A stretch of DNA of 64,000 bases from Cauispirillum nitrogeniifigens. Lineage in GTDB: Bacteria; Pseudomonadota; Alphaproteobacteria; Rhodospirillales; Rhodospirillaceae. Positions 34,318 through 41,910 of the stretch are shown here, in pieces; within the stretch, counting starts at the first letter, position 1; each line of letters opens with the position of its first letter. The position numbers and the translations under genes were made by a program. The stretch covers positions 179,502-243,501 of the forward strand of contig NZ_JBLOOT010000007.1 in the NCBI RefSeq assembly GCF_049800675.1, read 5' to 3'. The notes beneath the pieces were generated by a model that ran no database searches, was not told the origin of the DNA, and saw nothing but the letters and a program-made list of their open reading frames with translations.

Positions 34318-36570
34318 GTGGCTGATATGTCTTCGGATCGTGACCTGTTCTCCACTCCGCCGTCCCTGCAACAACACGACTTCGCCCGCAGCGCCCGCCG
34401 CGCCTGGCGTATCATTTGGCGCGGCAAGTTTCTGATTCTGGCTTGCGCCATCCTGGCGCTGGCTCCCACGGTGGCGTTGCTGAAGCAAGTGCCCAAGCAG
34501 TACACCGCCGAAGCCGTGATCATGGTCCAGGCGGCGGAAACCAACGACGTCCTGACCGACCGTAGCGGCGGCGCCACGGGGTACCGCCTGACCGAAGACG
34601 TCATGCAGACGGAAGCCGAGCTGATCACCTCGTCCATGTTGGCCCGGCGGGTGGTGGACAAGCTTCAGCTCCAGAACGACCCCGAGTTCAATGCCAAGCT
34701 GCGGACCCCGCGGCTGTTGAGCCGGGTTCTCGCGGCGGTGAATCCGCTGACCTGGATGAGGGCGGACAGCCCCGATAGGGAAGGCGGAGAGTCAGAAGGC
34801 TTGAGCGCGGCCGCCCTGGAAGACATCGAAGCCGCGCGCATCGTGCGGGCGTTCCAAGGGAAACTGACGGTCCGGCCCAAGCGGCGGACGTTCGTCATTT
34901 CGGTGCGCTTCTCCTCGGAAAGCCGGGAAAAGGCGGCCCTGATCGCCAATACCGTGGCCGAACTGTACGTTCTCGACCGGCTGGAGGCCAGTTTCACCGA
35001 GGCGCGGCAGGTGGCGGGCTGGCTCGGCGAGCGCCTTGAGAGTCTGCAAAAGGACGCCCTCGCGGCCGAAAACGCAGTGGAGCAGTTCCGCTCGCAGAAC
35101 GACCTGCGGCCCAGCACGGGGCAGGCCACCATCAGCGACCAGCAGCTTTCCGAGTTGAATTCGCGCCTGGTCATCGCCCGCGCCGACCTGGCCCAGAAGC
35201 AGGCCCGCAGGCAGCAGGCCGGTGTCCTGGGGCAGGCGCGTGGCAGTGTCGACACCTCCAGCGACGTCCTTCAGTCGCCCCTCATCCAGCGCCTGCGGGA
35301 GCTTGAGGCGCAGAAGTCCCGCGAGTTGTCCGAAGCGACCAAGACCTATGCCGATCGGCATCCCCATATCGTAGGGCTGCGGGCCGATCTTGCCGACCTG
35401 CGGAACAAGATCTCCCAGGAAATCGGCAAGATCGCGGCGTCGATGAGCAATGACGTGGAGGTCGCCCTGGCCGGGGTCCGCACCCTGGAGAACGAACTCG
35501 CGCAGTTGCAGAAGCGCACCAACGTGGCCGGTGAAACCACGGTCCGTCTGCGGGACCTGGAACGGCAGGCCGAGGCCAGCCGCAGCCTCTACGAAACCTT
35601 CCTGACCCGGTTCAAGCGGGAAGCGGAACAGGCCAACATGCGCCGCGCCAACGCCCGCATCGTCTCGACGGCCACCATTCCCACACAGCCCTCGTCGCCC
35701 GCCACCCTGAAGATCATTGGCGCGGTGACCTTGATGTCGCTGTTCCTGGGGCTGGTTCTGGTCTTCATCCTGGACAAGCTCGACCACACCCTGCGCTCGG
35801 CCGACGATGCCGAGGATGTCACCGGCCTGCCGGTCCTGGCGCTCATACCGGGGCAGGCCAGCGCGCGGCGGGACCGGGCCCTGGGGGAAATGCGGGCCGA
35901 CAAGAACACGGCCTTGGCCAGCGCCGTGCGCAGCCTGCGCACCGCCTTGCTGGTCGGCGAGGAAACCGCGCCGTGCCACACCGTCCTCGTCACCTCGTCG
36001 GTGCCCAAGGAAGGCAAGACCTTCGTCTCCCTGTACCTTGCCTCGACCTTTGCCAAGCTCGACCAGAAAGTCCTGTTGATAGACAGCGACGTGTTCCGTC
36101 CCTGCCTGCACACCGCGCTCAACGCCAGTGGCGAGCGGGGGTTGGTGCAGGTTTTGAACGGGCAGTTGTCGCTCGATCAGGCAATCCAGCGGAACGCCCT
36201 GGGGACATTGGATTTCCTTGCCGCCGGACAGGGGGCGCAGGTGTCGGATCTGTTGCAGTCCCAGAAGCTGGAAGCCCTGCTGGCCGAGTTGTCCAAGACC
36301 TATTCGCGCATCATCATCGACTCCCCGCCGGTCCTGGCGGTGGCGGACGTGCGCATTCTCGCCCGACTGGCCGATCGGGTGATCTACCTGACGAAATGGG
36401 GCAGCACGCCGCGCGACGGGGTCCGCAACGGGATTAAGCTGCTGCGCTCCTCGGGCGCCAATCTCACCGGCGTGGTGCTGTCGCAGGTCGATCAGCGCAA
36501 GCACGCAAGCTACGGATATGGCGACTACGGCCAATACTATGGGCGCTATGCGGAATACTACGGGAAATAG
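34318..36570 (+). CDS. Wzz-type copolymerase fused to BY-kinase (polysaccharide biosynthesis tyrosine autokinase)
   Basis: 750 residues. The N-terminal Wzz domain has TM1 at about 38-56, then a long coiled coil (about 215-410) and TM2 at about 462-485, followed by a cytoplasmic BY-kinase. The kinase shows Walker A (SSVPKEGKT, about 561-569), Walker A' (LLIDSDVFRP) and Walker B (IIIDSPPVLAVAD). The last 20 residues contain eight Tyr, the autophosphorylation tail. It controls chain length and export of exopolysaccharide with the Wza-type channel. The start is GTG 34318 or ATG 34327. The downstream gene overlaps the Tyr-rich tail. Confidence 0.93.
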   Translation: MADMSSDRDLFSTPPSLQQHDFARSARRAWRIIWRGKFLILACAILALAPTVALLKQVPKQYTAEAVIMVQAAETNDVLTDRSGGATGYRLTEDVMQTEAELITSSMLARRVVDKLQLQNDPEFNAKLRTPRLLSRVLAAVNPLTWMRADSPDREGGESEGLSAAALEDIEAARIVRAFQGKLTVRPKRRTFVISVRFSSESREKAALIANTVAELYVLDRLEASFTEARQVAGWLGERLESLQKDALAAENAVEQFRSQNDLRPSTGQATISDQQLSELNSRLVIARADLAQKQARRQQAGVLGQARGSVDTSSDVLQSPLIQRLRELEAQKSRELSEATKTYADRHPHIVGLRADLADLRNKISQEIGKIAASMSNDVEVALAGVRTLENELAQLQKRTNVAGETTVRLRDLERQAEASRSLYETFLTRFKREAEQANMRRANARIVSTATIPTQPSSPATLKIIGAVTLMSLFLGLVLVFILDKLDHTLRSADDAEDVTGLPVLALIPGQASARRDRALGEMRADKNTALASAVRSLRTALLVGEETAPCHTVLVTSSVPKEGKTFVSLYLASTFAKLDQKVLLIDSDVFRPCLHTALNASGERGLVQVLNGQLSLDQAIQRNALGTLDFLAAGQGAQVSDLLQSQKLEALLAELSKTYSRIIIDSPPVLAVADVRILARLADRVIYLTKWGSTPRDGVRNGIKLLRSSGANLTGVVLSQVDQRKHASYGYGDYGQYYGRYAEYYGK

Positions 36571-37261
36571 GCGGTCGGCAGCGGCCACCTGGGTGGTGCC
36601 GTTGCTGGCCGGTCTGGGGCTGATCGCCCTGGCCGCGCCGCGCCTGGGGGCCGCCGTGGCGGCCCTTGACGGCAGCTCGCTGATCCAAGGTCAGGGGGGC
36701 CAGGGGAGCCAGGGGAGCCATGCCGACCTCGTCGCCGCCGCCGCCGGACTGGAAACGGCTTTTGCGTGGGTCGCCGATGGCGAGGGCGAGGCGACCCGGT
36801 CGGCACTGCTGATGCGCGCCGCCGTGCTGGCGCCCGACGAGGAGGCGCGCGCCCAGGCCCATGAGGCGGCCGAGGCGGCGGCGGTGGCCGCCCTGGCCCT
36901 GGCGCCGGCGCAGCCGGTGACGTGGGCCAGACTGGCCTATCTGCGCGAACGCCGCCTCGACCGGGCGGGGGCCGCCGAGGCGTTGCGGCAATCCTTCCTG
37001 AGCGGCCCGTTCCTTCCATCGATGATGGTGCAGCGCATGGACCTGGCGGTCCGGCTGCGCGATCAGATGGACGACCGCACCTTGGCCCTGTTCGAACGCC
37101 AGATCCGGCTGACGTGGGTGGTTTCCCCCCGCTATGTCAGCGGCCTGTGGACCGACCCCGCGCTGCGTCCGCACGTCGAGGCGGCGCTCGGCACGGTCAG
37201 CGAGGCGGAAGCGCAGACCTATGTGCGTCTGAGGGGCGGCGACGCGGTGTTCCAGCCATGA
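36548..37261 (+). CDS. Small membrane-anchored helical protein in polysaccharide operon
   Basis: About 237 residues with one N-terminal transmembrane helix (WVVPLLAGLGLIALAAPRLGA) and a periplasmic, Ala/Arg-rich helical remainder that looks TPR-like (repeated W/A/L positions in AAAVAALALAPAQPVTWARLAYLRERRLDRAGAAE, given in part). A 9-nt microrepeat around 36693-36720 encodes GQGGQGSQGS. It overlaps the copolymerase gene by 23 bp, or 53 bp if the ATG at 36518 is used, and the next gene by 4 bp, so it belongs to that operon. The exact function is unknown. Confidence 0.65.
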   Translation: MRNTTGNRRSAAATWVVPLLAGLGLIALAAPRLGAAVAALDGSSLIQGQGGQGSQGSHADLVAAAAGLETAFAWVADGEGEATRSALLMRAAVLAPDEEARAQAHEAAEAAAVAALALAPAQPVTWARLAYLRERRLDRAGAAEALRQSFLSGPFLPSMMVQRMDLAVRLRDQMDDRTLALFERQIRLTWVVSPRYVSGLWTDPALRPHVEAALGTVSEAEAQTYVRLRGGDAVFQP

Positions 37262-38325
37262 TGCCCGTCCGGCTCCCGGCGAGCCGGATTGACGTGGTGG
37301 TCTGCACCCGCGACCGCCTGTCCATGCTGCGCCAGACGGTCGAGGTGCTGCGCCGGGTGGTCGGCGGTCATCCGGCGGCACGGCTGGTGCTGGTGGACAA
37401 CGCCTCGGCCGACGGCACGGCGGACTACATCGCCGGGCTTGCCGCCCAGGACCCGAAGGTGGTGGCCCTGTCCGCCCCGCAGCCGGGTCTATATCATGCC
37501 CGCGCCGCCGCCATCGCGCAGTTTTCCGGCGACATCCTGGTGTTCGTCGATGATGACGTTGTTCCTGCCGCCGACCTGCTGGAGCGGCTGGACGACGCGT
37601 TCGCCGATCCGGCGGTGGGCGTGGTCGGCGCCGCCATCGGCGGCCACTACGAGGCGCCACTGCCCGGCTGGTTCCTGCCCCGGTTTCTGAGGGACGTTCC
37701 CGTCCTGCCCGTGCGCGGCGGGGTGGAGGACTGCGTCTATCCCTGCCATCCGCCGGGCGTCTGCCTGGCCCTGCGGGCGGCGCCTTGCCTGCGCTACTAT
37801 CTGGCGCCCGAGCGGCGGGTGGTCGAACTCGGGTGGGGCGGCGGCGCCCTGAGCGGCGACCTGATGCTGGGCGGGGACGACACCGATCTGTGCGAACTCT
37901 ATGCGCGGGCCGGCTATCGCGTCGTTCGTGACTCACGGGTGCGGGTCGATCACCGGGTGATTCCCGCCAAGCTGACCCCCGCGTGGGTCATCGACAAGGC
38001 CCGCCGGGATGGCCATTTGCGGGTCCGTCTGGCCCGCTTGCGCGGCAAGCCCGGCGTGTGCGGCGAGACGGCGCGGATGCTGGCGGCCTTGCCGGCGGTT
38101 GCTGCCTGGCGGCTGGCCTGGGGCTGGGCCGGGACGGACCAGGCGCCACGGGGCGGCGCCATCCTGGCCCGCGCCTACTTCGCCAAGTCGCTGGGGGCGT
38201 GGCGGGAACTGCTGTGGGGGCGGCGCGACCGTCGCCTGCCCTATCCCCCCGATCCGCTGCCCGCGGGGGTCGGCGAGGGGGACGCGGCGAGAAACCGCCC
38301 CAGCACCGACGGGCGAAGCCCCTGA
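37258..38325 (+). CDS. Glycosyltransferase family 2
   Basis: 355 residues of a GT-A-fold family 2 enzyme. It begins with VVVCTRDRLSML, then LVLVDNASADGTADYI, and has the DxD-type motif in LVFVDDDVVPA. A C-terminal helical part carries LGWGGGALSGDLMLGGDD. The ATG at 37258 overlaps the preceding stop (ATGA). It adds a sugar in exopolysaccharide repeat assembly; donor and acceptor are unknown. Its last 85 bp overlap the convergent flippase gene. Confidence 0.87.
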   Translation: MMPVRLPASRIDVVVCTRDRLSMLRQTVEVLRRVVGGHPAARLVLVDNASADGTADYIAGLAAQDPKVVALSAPQPGLYHARAAAIAQFSGDILVFVDDDVVPAADLLERLDDAFADPAVGVVGAAIGGHYEAPLPGWFLPRFLRDVPVLPVRGGVEDCVYPCHPPGVCLALRAAPCLRYYLAPERRVVELGWGGGALSGDLMLGGDDTDLCELYARAGYRVVRDSRVRVDHRVIPAKLTPAWVIDKARRDGHLRVRLARLRGKPGVCGETARMLAALPAVAAWRLAWGWAGTDQAPRGGAILARAYFAKSLGAWRELLWGRRDRRLPYPPDPLPAGVGEGDAARNRPSTDGRSP

Positions 38326-39605
38326 CTCCACCCGCCCGGCGGGCGGATCAGGGCGCCCCGGCCCCGCGCCACCGCTGCGGTGGCCACGGCCTGCCCCCAC
38401 AGCAGCGGATGGAGCACCAGCGCCGCCCAGGCGCTGGGCTGGGCGTCGAACGCCAGCGCGCAGGCGGCCAGGGTGGCCGCCGCCGCACCGCCTTGCAGGG
38501 CCAGGACCGCGCGCGTGTCCCCCCGTGCCATGAGGCCGTAGCTCACGGGCGAGGCCAAGGCCACCGGCACCAGTACGGGCAGCAGGGCGGCCAGCAGGGG
38601 CGCCGCAGGAGCGAACTCCGGCCCCGCGATCAGCCGCAGCAGGCCATCGGCGGTCAGGGCGACCATGCCCGCGCCGGCCGCGGCGGCCAGTCCGGCATAG
38701 GCCGCCATGCCCCAGACCACGGCGCTGCCCTGGGCCACGCCCGTGGCATAGACGCGGGCCAGGGTCGGATAAAGCGCCTGGAAGCCGATCTGGAGAACGC
38801 CGTTGGCCCCCAGGAACAGCCGCATCACCACCGTCAGGTAGCCGACATGTTCCAGTGGCGCCCACCGCGCCGCCAGCATCACCGGGGCCTGCCAGCACAG
38901 GTGAGACAGCAGCCCGGCTATCCCCAGCCCGACGGCCGCGCGGCCGCCCTGAAGCAGGGTCCGCCAGTCCGAGGCGGCCGCGTCGTGCGTCCGGTCACCG
39001 ACCAGCCGGGTCAGGCGTGCCCGGCCCACCATCAGCACCAGCAGCCCGGCAACGGCCTCGGCCATGGGGACCACCAGCGGCGAGGGCCACACGGCCAGGG
39101 CGGCGACCAGGAGGCCCAACGAGCCTATGGTCTGCACCGCCCGCAGCAGCGCCTGATCCCGTGACCGGCCAAGCCCCCGGAAGACCCAGACGTGAGTCTG
39201 CGACACCACCACCATGGCCCCGAACTGGGCCGCGAGTTGTCCCAGGGACCCGGCATCGTGGCGTCCGGTCAAGGCCTGGAACACCACCAGCAACGGCACG
39301 GCGGCCATCGCCAGGGCCAGTTTCTGCCGCCCGGTATCGGCCACCACCTGACGGATCCGGCGCGGGTCCTCCGCCGCCAGGGCCAAGGCCCGCACGCCCA
39401 CCAGATCCGGCCCGCCCTGGGCAATGGCCTGGACGATCAGGGTCAGGGACCAGGCGATGCCCACGACCGCCAGCCCCTCCGCGCCCAGGGACCACCCGAC
39501 CACCGCCACGGCGACGATCTGGGCCAGCCGGCTGGCGACCTCGCCACCGCTGGTGACAAGAACCTGGACGCGCAGACGGTCGGGGCGGGGCACGCAACCC
39601 GTCAT
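38241..39605 (-). CDS. Polysaccharide flippase (MATE/MOP superfamily)
   Basis: 454 residues with about twelve to fourteen hydrophobic helices and the Wzx-like pattern VLVTSGGEVASRLAQIVAVAVV at the N-terminus, IVQAIAQGGPDLVG, and VGYLTVVMRLFLGANGVLQIGFQ (quoted in parts). It would flip lipid-linked repeat units across the inner membrane. The start at 39605 overlaps the methyltransferase stop (ATGA). The C-terminal 28 codons overlap the convergent GT2 gene, so either the C-terminus of one protein is not conserved or the genes share functional coding DNA. Confidence 0.82.
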   Translation of the reverse strand: MTGCVPRPDRLRVQVLVTSGGEVASRLAQIVAVAVVGWSLGAEGLAVVGIAWSLTLIVQAIAQGGPDLVGVRALALAAEDPRRIRQVVADTGRQKLALAMAAVPLLVVFQALTGRHDAGSLGQLAAQFGAMVVVSQTHVWVFRGLGRSRDQALLRAVQTIGSLGLLVAALAVWPSPLVVPMAEAVAGLLVLMVGRARLTRLVGDRTHDAAASDWRTLLQGGRAAVGLGIAGLLSHLCWQAPVMLAARWAPLEHVGYLTVVMRLFLGANGVLQIGFQALYPTLARVYATGVAQGSAVVWGMAAYAGLAAAAGAGMVALTADGLLRLIAGPEFAPAAPLLAALLPVLVPVALASPVSYGLMARGDTRAVLALQGGAAAATLAACALAFDAQPSAWAALVLHPLLWGQAVATAAVARGRGALIRPPGGWSQGLRPSVLGRFLAASPSPTPAGSGSGG

Positions 39606-40348
39606 GGCGGCCGGCGCGCCACATGGTAGAACCCGCAGGCCATCCCGTCGGCTCCGGGCAGGCGCAGGAACAGCAGGTCGGTCAACAGCAGCGGGCTCAA
39701 GGCGAACCCCAGCACCCAGGCCAGCCCCTTGCGCAGCGGCGCATATCCCAGGCTCAGGAGAACGGCCAGAAAGTCGCGCAGCATCCAGGCCAGCCCGAAC
39801 CCCGGCCCCAGGTGCATCCCGCTGTGTACCGGCAGAAGCCCGGCCCGCCGCAAGGCCAGGGCAAACCCGTCGCGGGTCCAGCGTTGGAAGTCGGCGTCGG
39901 CATGGTGGGGTTGCAGGAACGGCACCTCCAGATACCAATAGCCGCCCGGCTTCAGGACACGCGAGGCGGCGGCCAGAAAGCGTTCAGGATCGCCGACATG
40001 CTCGATCACGTAGTCGCAGAAAATGGCGTCGAAGGTGTGATCGGCAAACGGCAGGGCGAAGCCGTCGGCGACCACGTCCGGGCCGGTCTCGGCGGTGACG
40101 TCCAGGTTGATCATGCCGGGCTGCCGACGGCCGCCGCTGCCCAGGTACAGGACACGCCAGCTCTCGCTCTCCGCCCGGCGGAGCAGGGCCTTGCGCTCCG
40201 TCTCATCCGTGAAGCCCCGATAGGGGCCGTATTTGAGAACCCGGACGATCTTGTAGAGAAGCGGCCGTTGCCGGACCCGCTGGCGGGCGGCCAGCCGCAG
40301 GCGCCGCAGCCGGCCGGTCATCGCGGCGGACGGCATGCCCCCCGTCAC
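39602..40348 (-). CDS. SAM-dependent methyltransferase (methyltransf-11 type)
   Basis: About 248 residues: an N-terminal basic extension (RLRRLRLAARQRVRQ), then SAM-binding motif LYLGSGGRRQPGMINLD, acidic motif ADGFALPFADHTFDAIFCDYVIEHV in parts, and a C-terminal hydrophobic stretch (LAWVLGFALSPLLLTDLLFL) that may anchor it to the membrane. It probably methylates a sugar of the polysaccharide. The GTG start overlaps the upstream stop (GTGA); an ATG at 40336 is an alternative. Confidence 0.82.
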   Translation of the reverse strand: MTGGMPSAAMTGRLRRLRLAARQRVRQRPLLYKIVRVLKYGPYRGFTDETERKALLRRAESESWRVLYLGSGGRRQPGMINLDVTAETGPDVVADGFALPFADHTFDAIFCDYVIEHVGDPERFLAAASRVLKPGGYWYLEVPFLQPHHADADFQRWTRDGFALALRRAGLLPVHSGMHLGPGFGLAWMLRDFLAVLLSLGYAPLRKGLAWVLGFALSPLLLTDLLFLRLPGADGMACGFYHVARRPP

Positions 40349-41721
40349 CGGCTGGCCTGCGGGGCGGGCGCGGTGGCGGCGTTGTAGCGGGTGTCGAGGG
40401 TTCTCTCGGCACCCAGCACGGCCAGCCCGAAGCCGAAGATGGACCAGAACCAGATGCCGCCCTGGGGACCTTCCAGGTAGACGTCAAAGGTGGCGTTGAC
40501 CATGGCTGCCGCCCAGTAGGACAGCACCCAGGCGTTGAGCTTGGACCAGTTGATCAGGCCAGCCTTCCGCAACTGGAAGGAGCGCCGCGCCAAGGCCACG
40601 GCAAAGGCCGTCATGGTTGCCGCCCACAGCAGCAGTCCCGGCACTCCGGCGCGGGCCAGCACGGTCAGGTGGCCGTTGTGGGGGCTGCGAAGCTGTCCGT
40701 CGGACCCGGCGGAGCCCCGGTCATCCAGGGACAGGTTGATGCCGAACCCCTTGCCGGTCCAGAAGTAGTCCCCGAACAGGGTGTAGTCGACGATGATGCC
40801 CCACCAGTTCAGGCGCCACTCGGCGGTGGAGGCGAGGTCGCTGCCCGACCCCATGTCGCCACCGAAAACCGACGTGGCGTTGTCGAAGATCTGCTCAACC
40901 GAGATATCCCGCCGGTCCTGCTCGATGCGCAGGGACAGCAGACTCACGATGCCCAGCGCCAGGGTCAGCAGAACCAGCGCGGTGGCCACCTGACGCCGCC
41001 CGTGGCCCAGCAGGGCCATCACGGCGGCGCCGCTGACCAAGGCCAGCAAGGCGCCCCGGCTGACCGACGCGACCCAGATCGCCAGGCTCGCCCAGCACAG
41101 CCAGAACAACAGGTCGAGTACCCGCGTCCCCAGGGTGTTCTGTCCCCTGACCGACGCCCGCAGCCCGATCAGACGAAACGCCAGGACGCCCGCCAGATGG
41201 ACCGCCGTGTCCCCGGACTTCAGAAAGACCAGGGACATTTCGCTGGGGGTGGTGACGGAGTGATCCACGACCACAAGGAGCAGCGGCAGGAACAGGATGG
41301 CCAGGGTCATGGCCCGGTCATAGAGCAGGCAGGCGCGTTCCAGGAGCGCCCGCTCGTGCATGTACGCGGCGATGAGCAGGCCGAACAGGGAATAGCCGTA
41401 CATCACGGCATCCCTGAGCGCATCAACCCCGTACTCGCCGATGTAGGGAAAGGTCTGAAAGGCACACCAGCCAACAAAGGCCAGAAGCAGCCACACCTGC
41501 GGCAGACGCATGACGACGCGGAAGTCCGGCGCCAGCATGAACAGCATCAGGGACAGGCCCAGGACGACTTCGCCGATGAAGACCGGGGGAACGGAGATGT
41601 GGGCAAAGCCCTTGTTGCCCACCACATAGCCGAACAGCAGAAGGCCGATCAGTATCAAGCTCAACCGCTTGATGCTGGCGGCCATGGGGGCATCTGCCAT
41701 CGGTCTGCGAAGGGTGTCCAT
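40345..41721 (-). CDS. Second O-antigen ligase/polymerase family membrane protein
   Basis: 458 residues with about eleven transmembrane helices and the family's WaaL/Wzy pattern: a long periplasmic loop containing SVSRGALLALVSG, WWGIIVDYTLFGDYFWTGKG and SPHNGHLTVLARAGVPG. Together with the member at 28748-30139 the locus has two such proteins; one may polymerise (Wzy) and one may ligate. The ATG at 41721 has GGAGG 10 nt upstream. A longer version beginning at 41808 would overlap intergenic sequence and has no RBS advantage. Confidence 0.82.
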   Translation of the reverse strand: MDTLRRPMADAPMAASIKRLSLILIGLLLFGYVVGNKGFAHISVPPVFIGEVVLGLSLMLFMLAPDFRVVMRLPQVWLLLAFVGWCAFQTFPYIGEYGVDALRDAVMYGYSLFGLLIAAYMHERALLERACLLYDRAMTLAILFLPLLLVVVDHSVTTPSEMSLVFLKSGDTAVHLAGVLAFRLIGLRASVRGQNTLGTRVLDLLFWLCWASLAIWVASVSRGALLALVSGAAVMALLGHGRRQVATALVLLTLALGIVSLLSLRIEQDRRDISVEQIFDNATSVFGGDMGSGSDLASTAEWRLNWWGIIVDYTLFGDYFWTGKGFGINLSLDDRGSAGSDGQLRSPHNGHLTVLARAGVPGLLLWAATMTAFAVALARRSFQLRKAGLINWSKLNAWVLSYWAAAMVNATFDVYLEGPQGGIWFWSIFGFGLAVLGAERTLDTRYNAATAPAPQASR

Positions 41722-41910
41722 CGGATTGCCGCCTCCGTTTCGGCGTGCAGGCAGGAGCCGGACGGTGACTGCGGAGGGGCTCCGGGCGCCCCCATGGCCT
41801 TCAGCCACCGCTTCCTATAGACCAAGGCGGCCGGGAACTGCAATATTCAGTTCCCTACAGTCAAAAAGAACCGCCCGGGCCGTCCCCGCGCCGCGACAGG
41901 ACCCCCCGTA

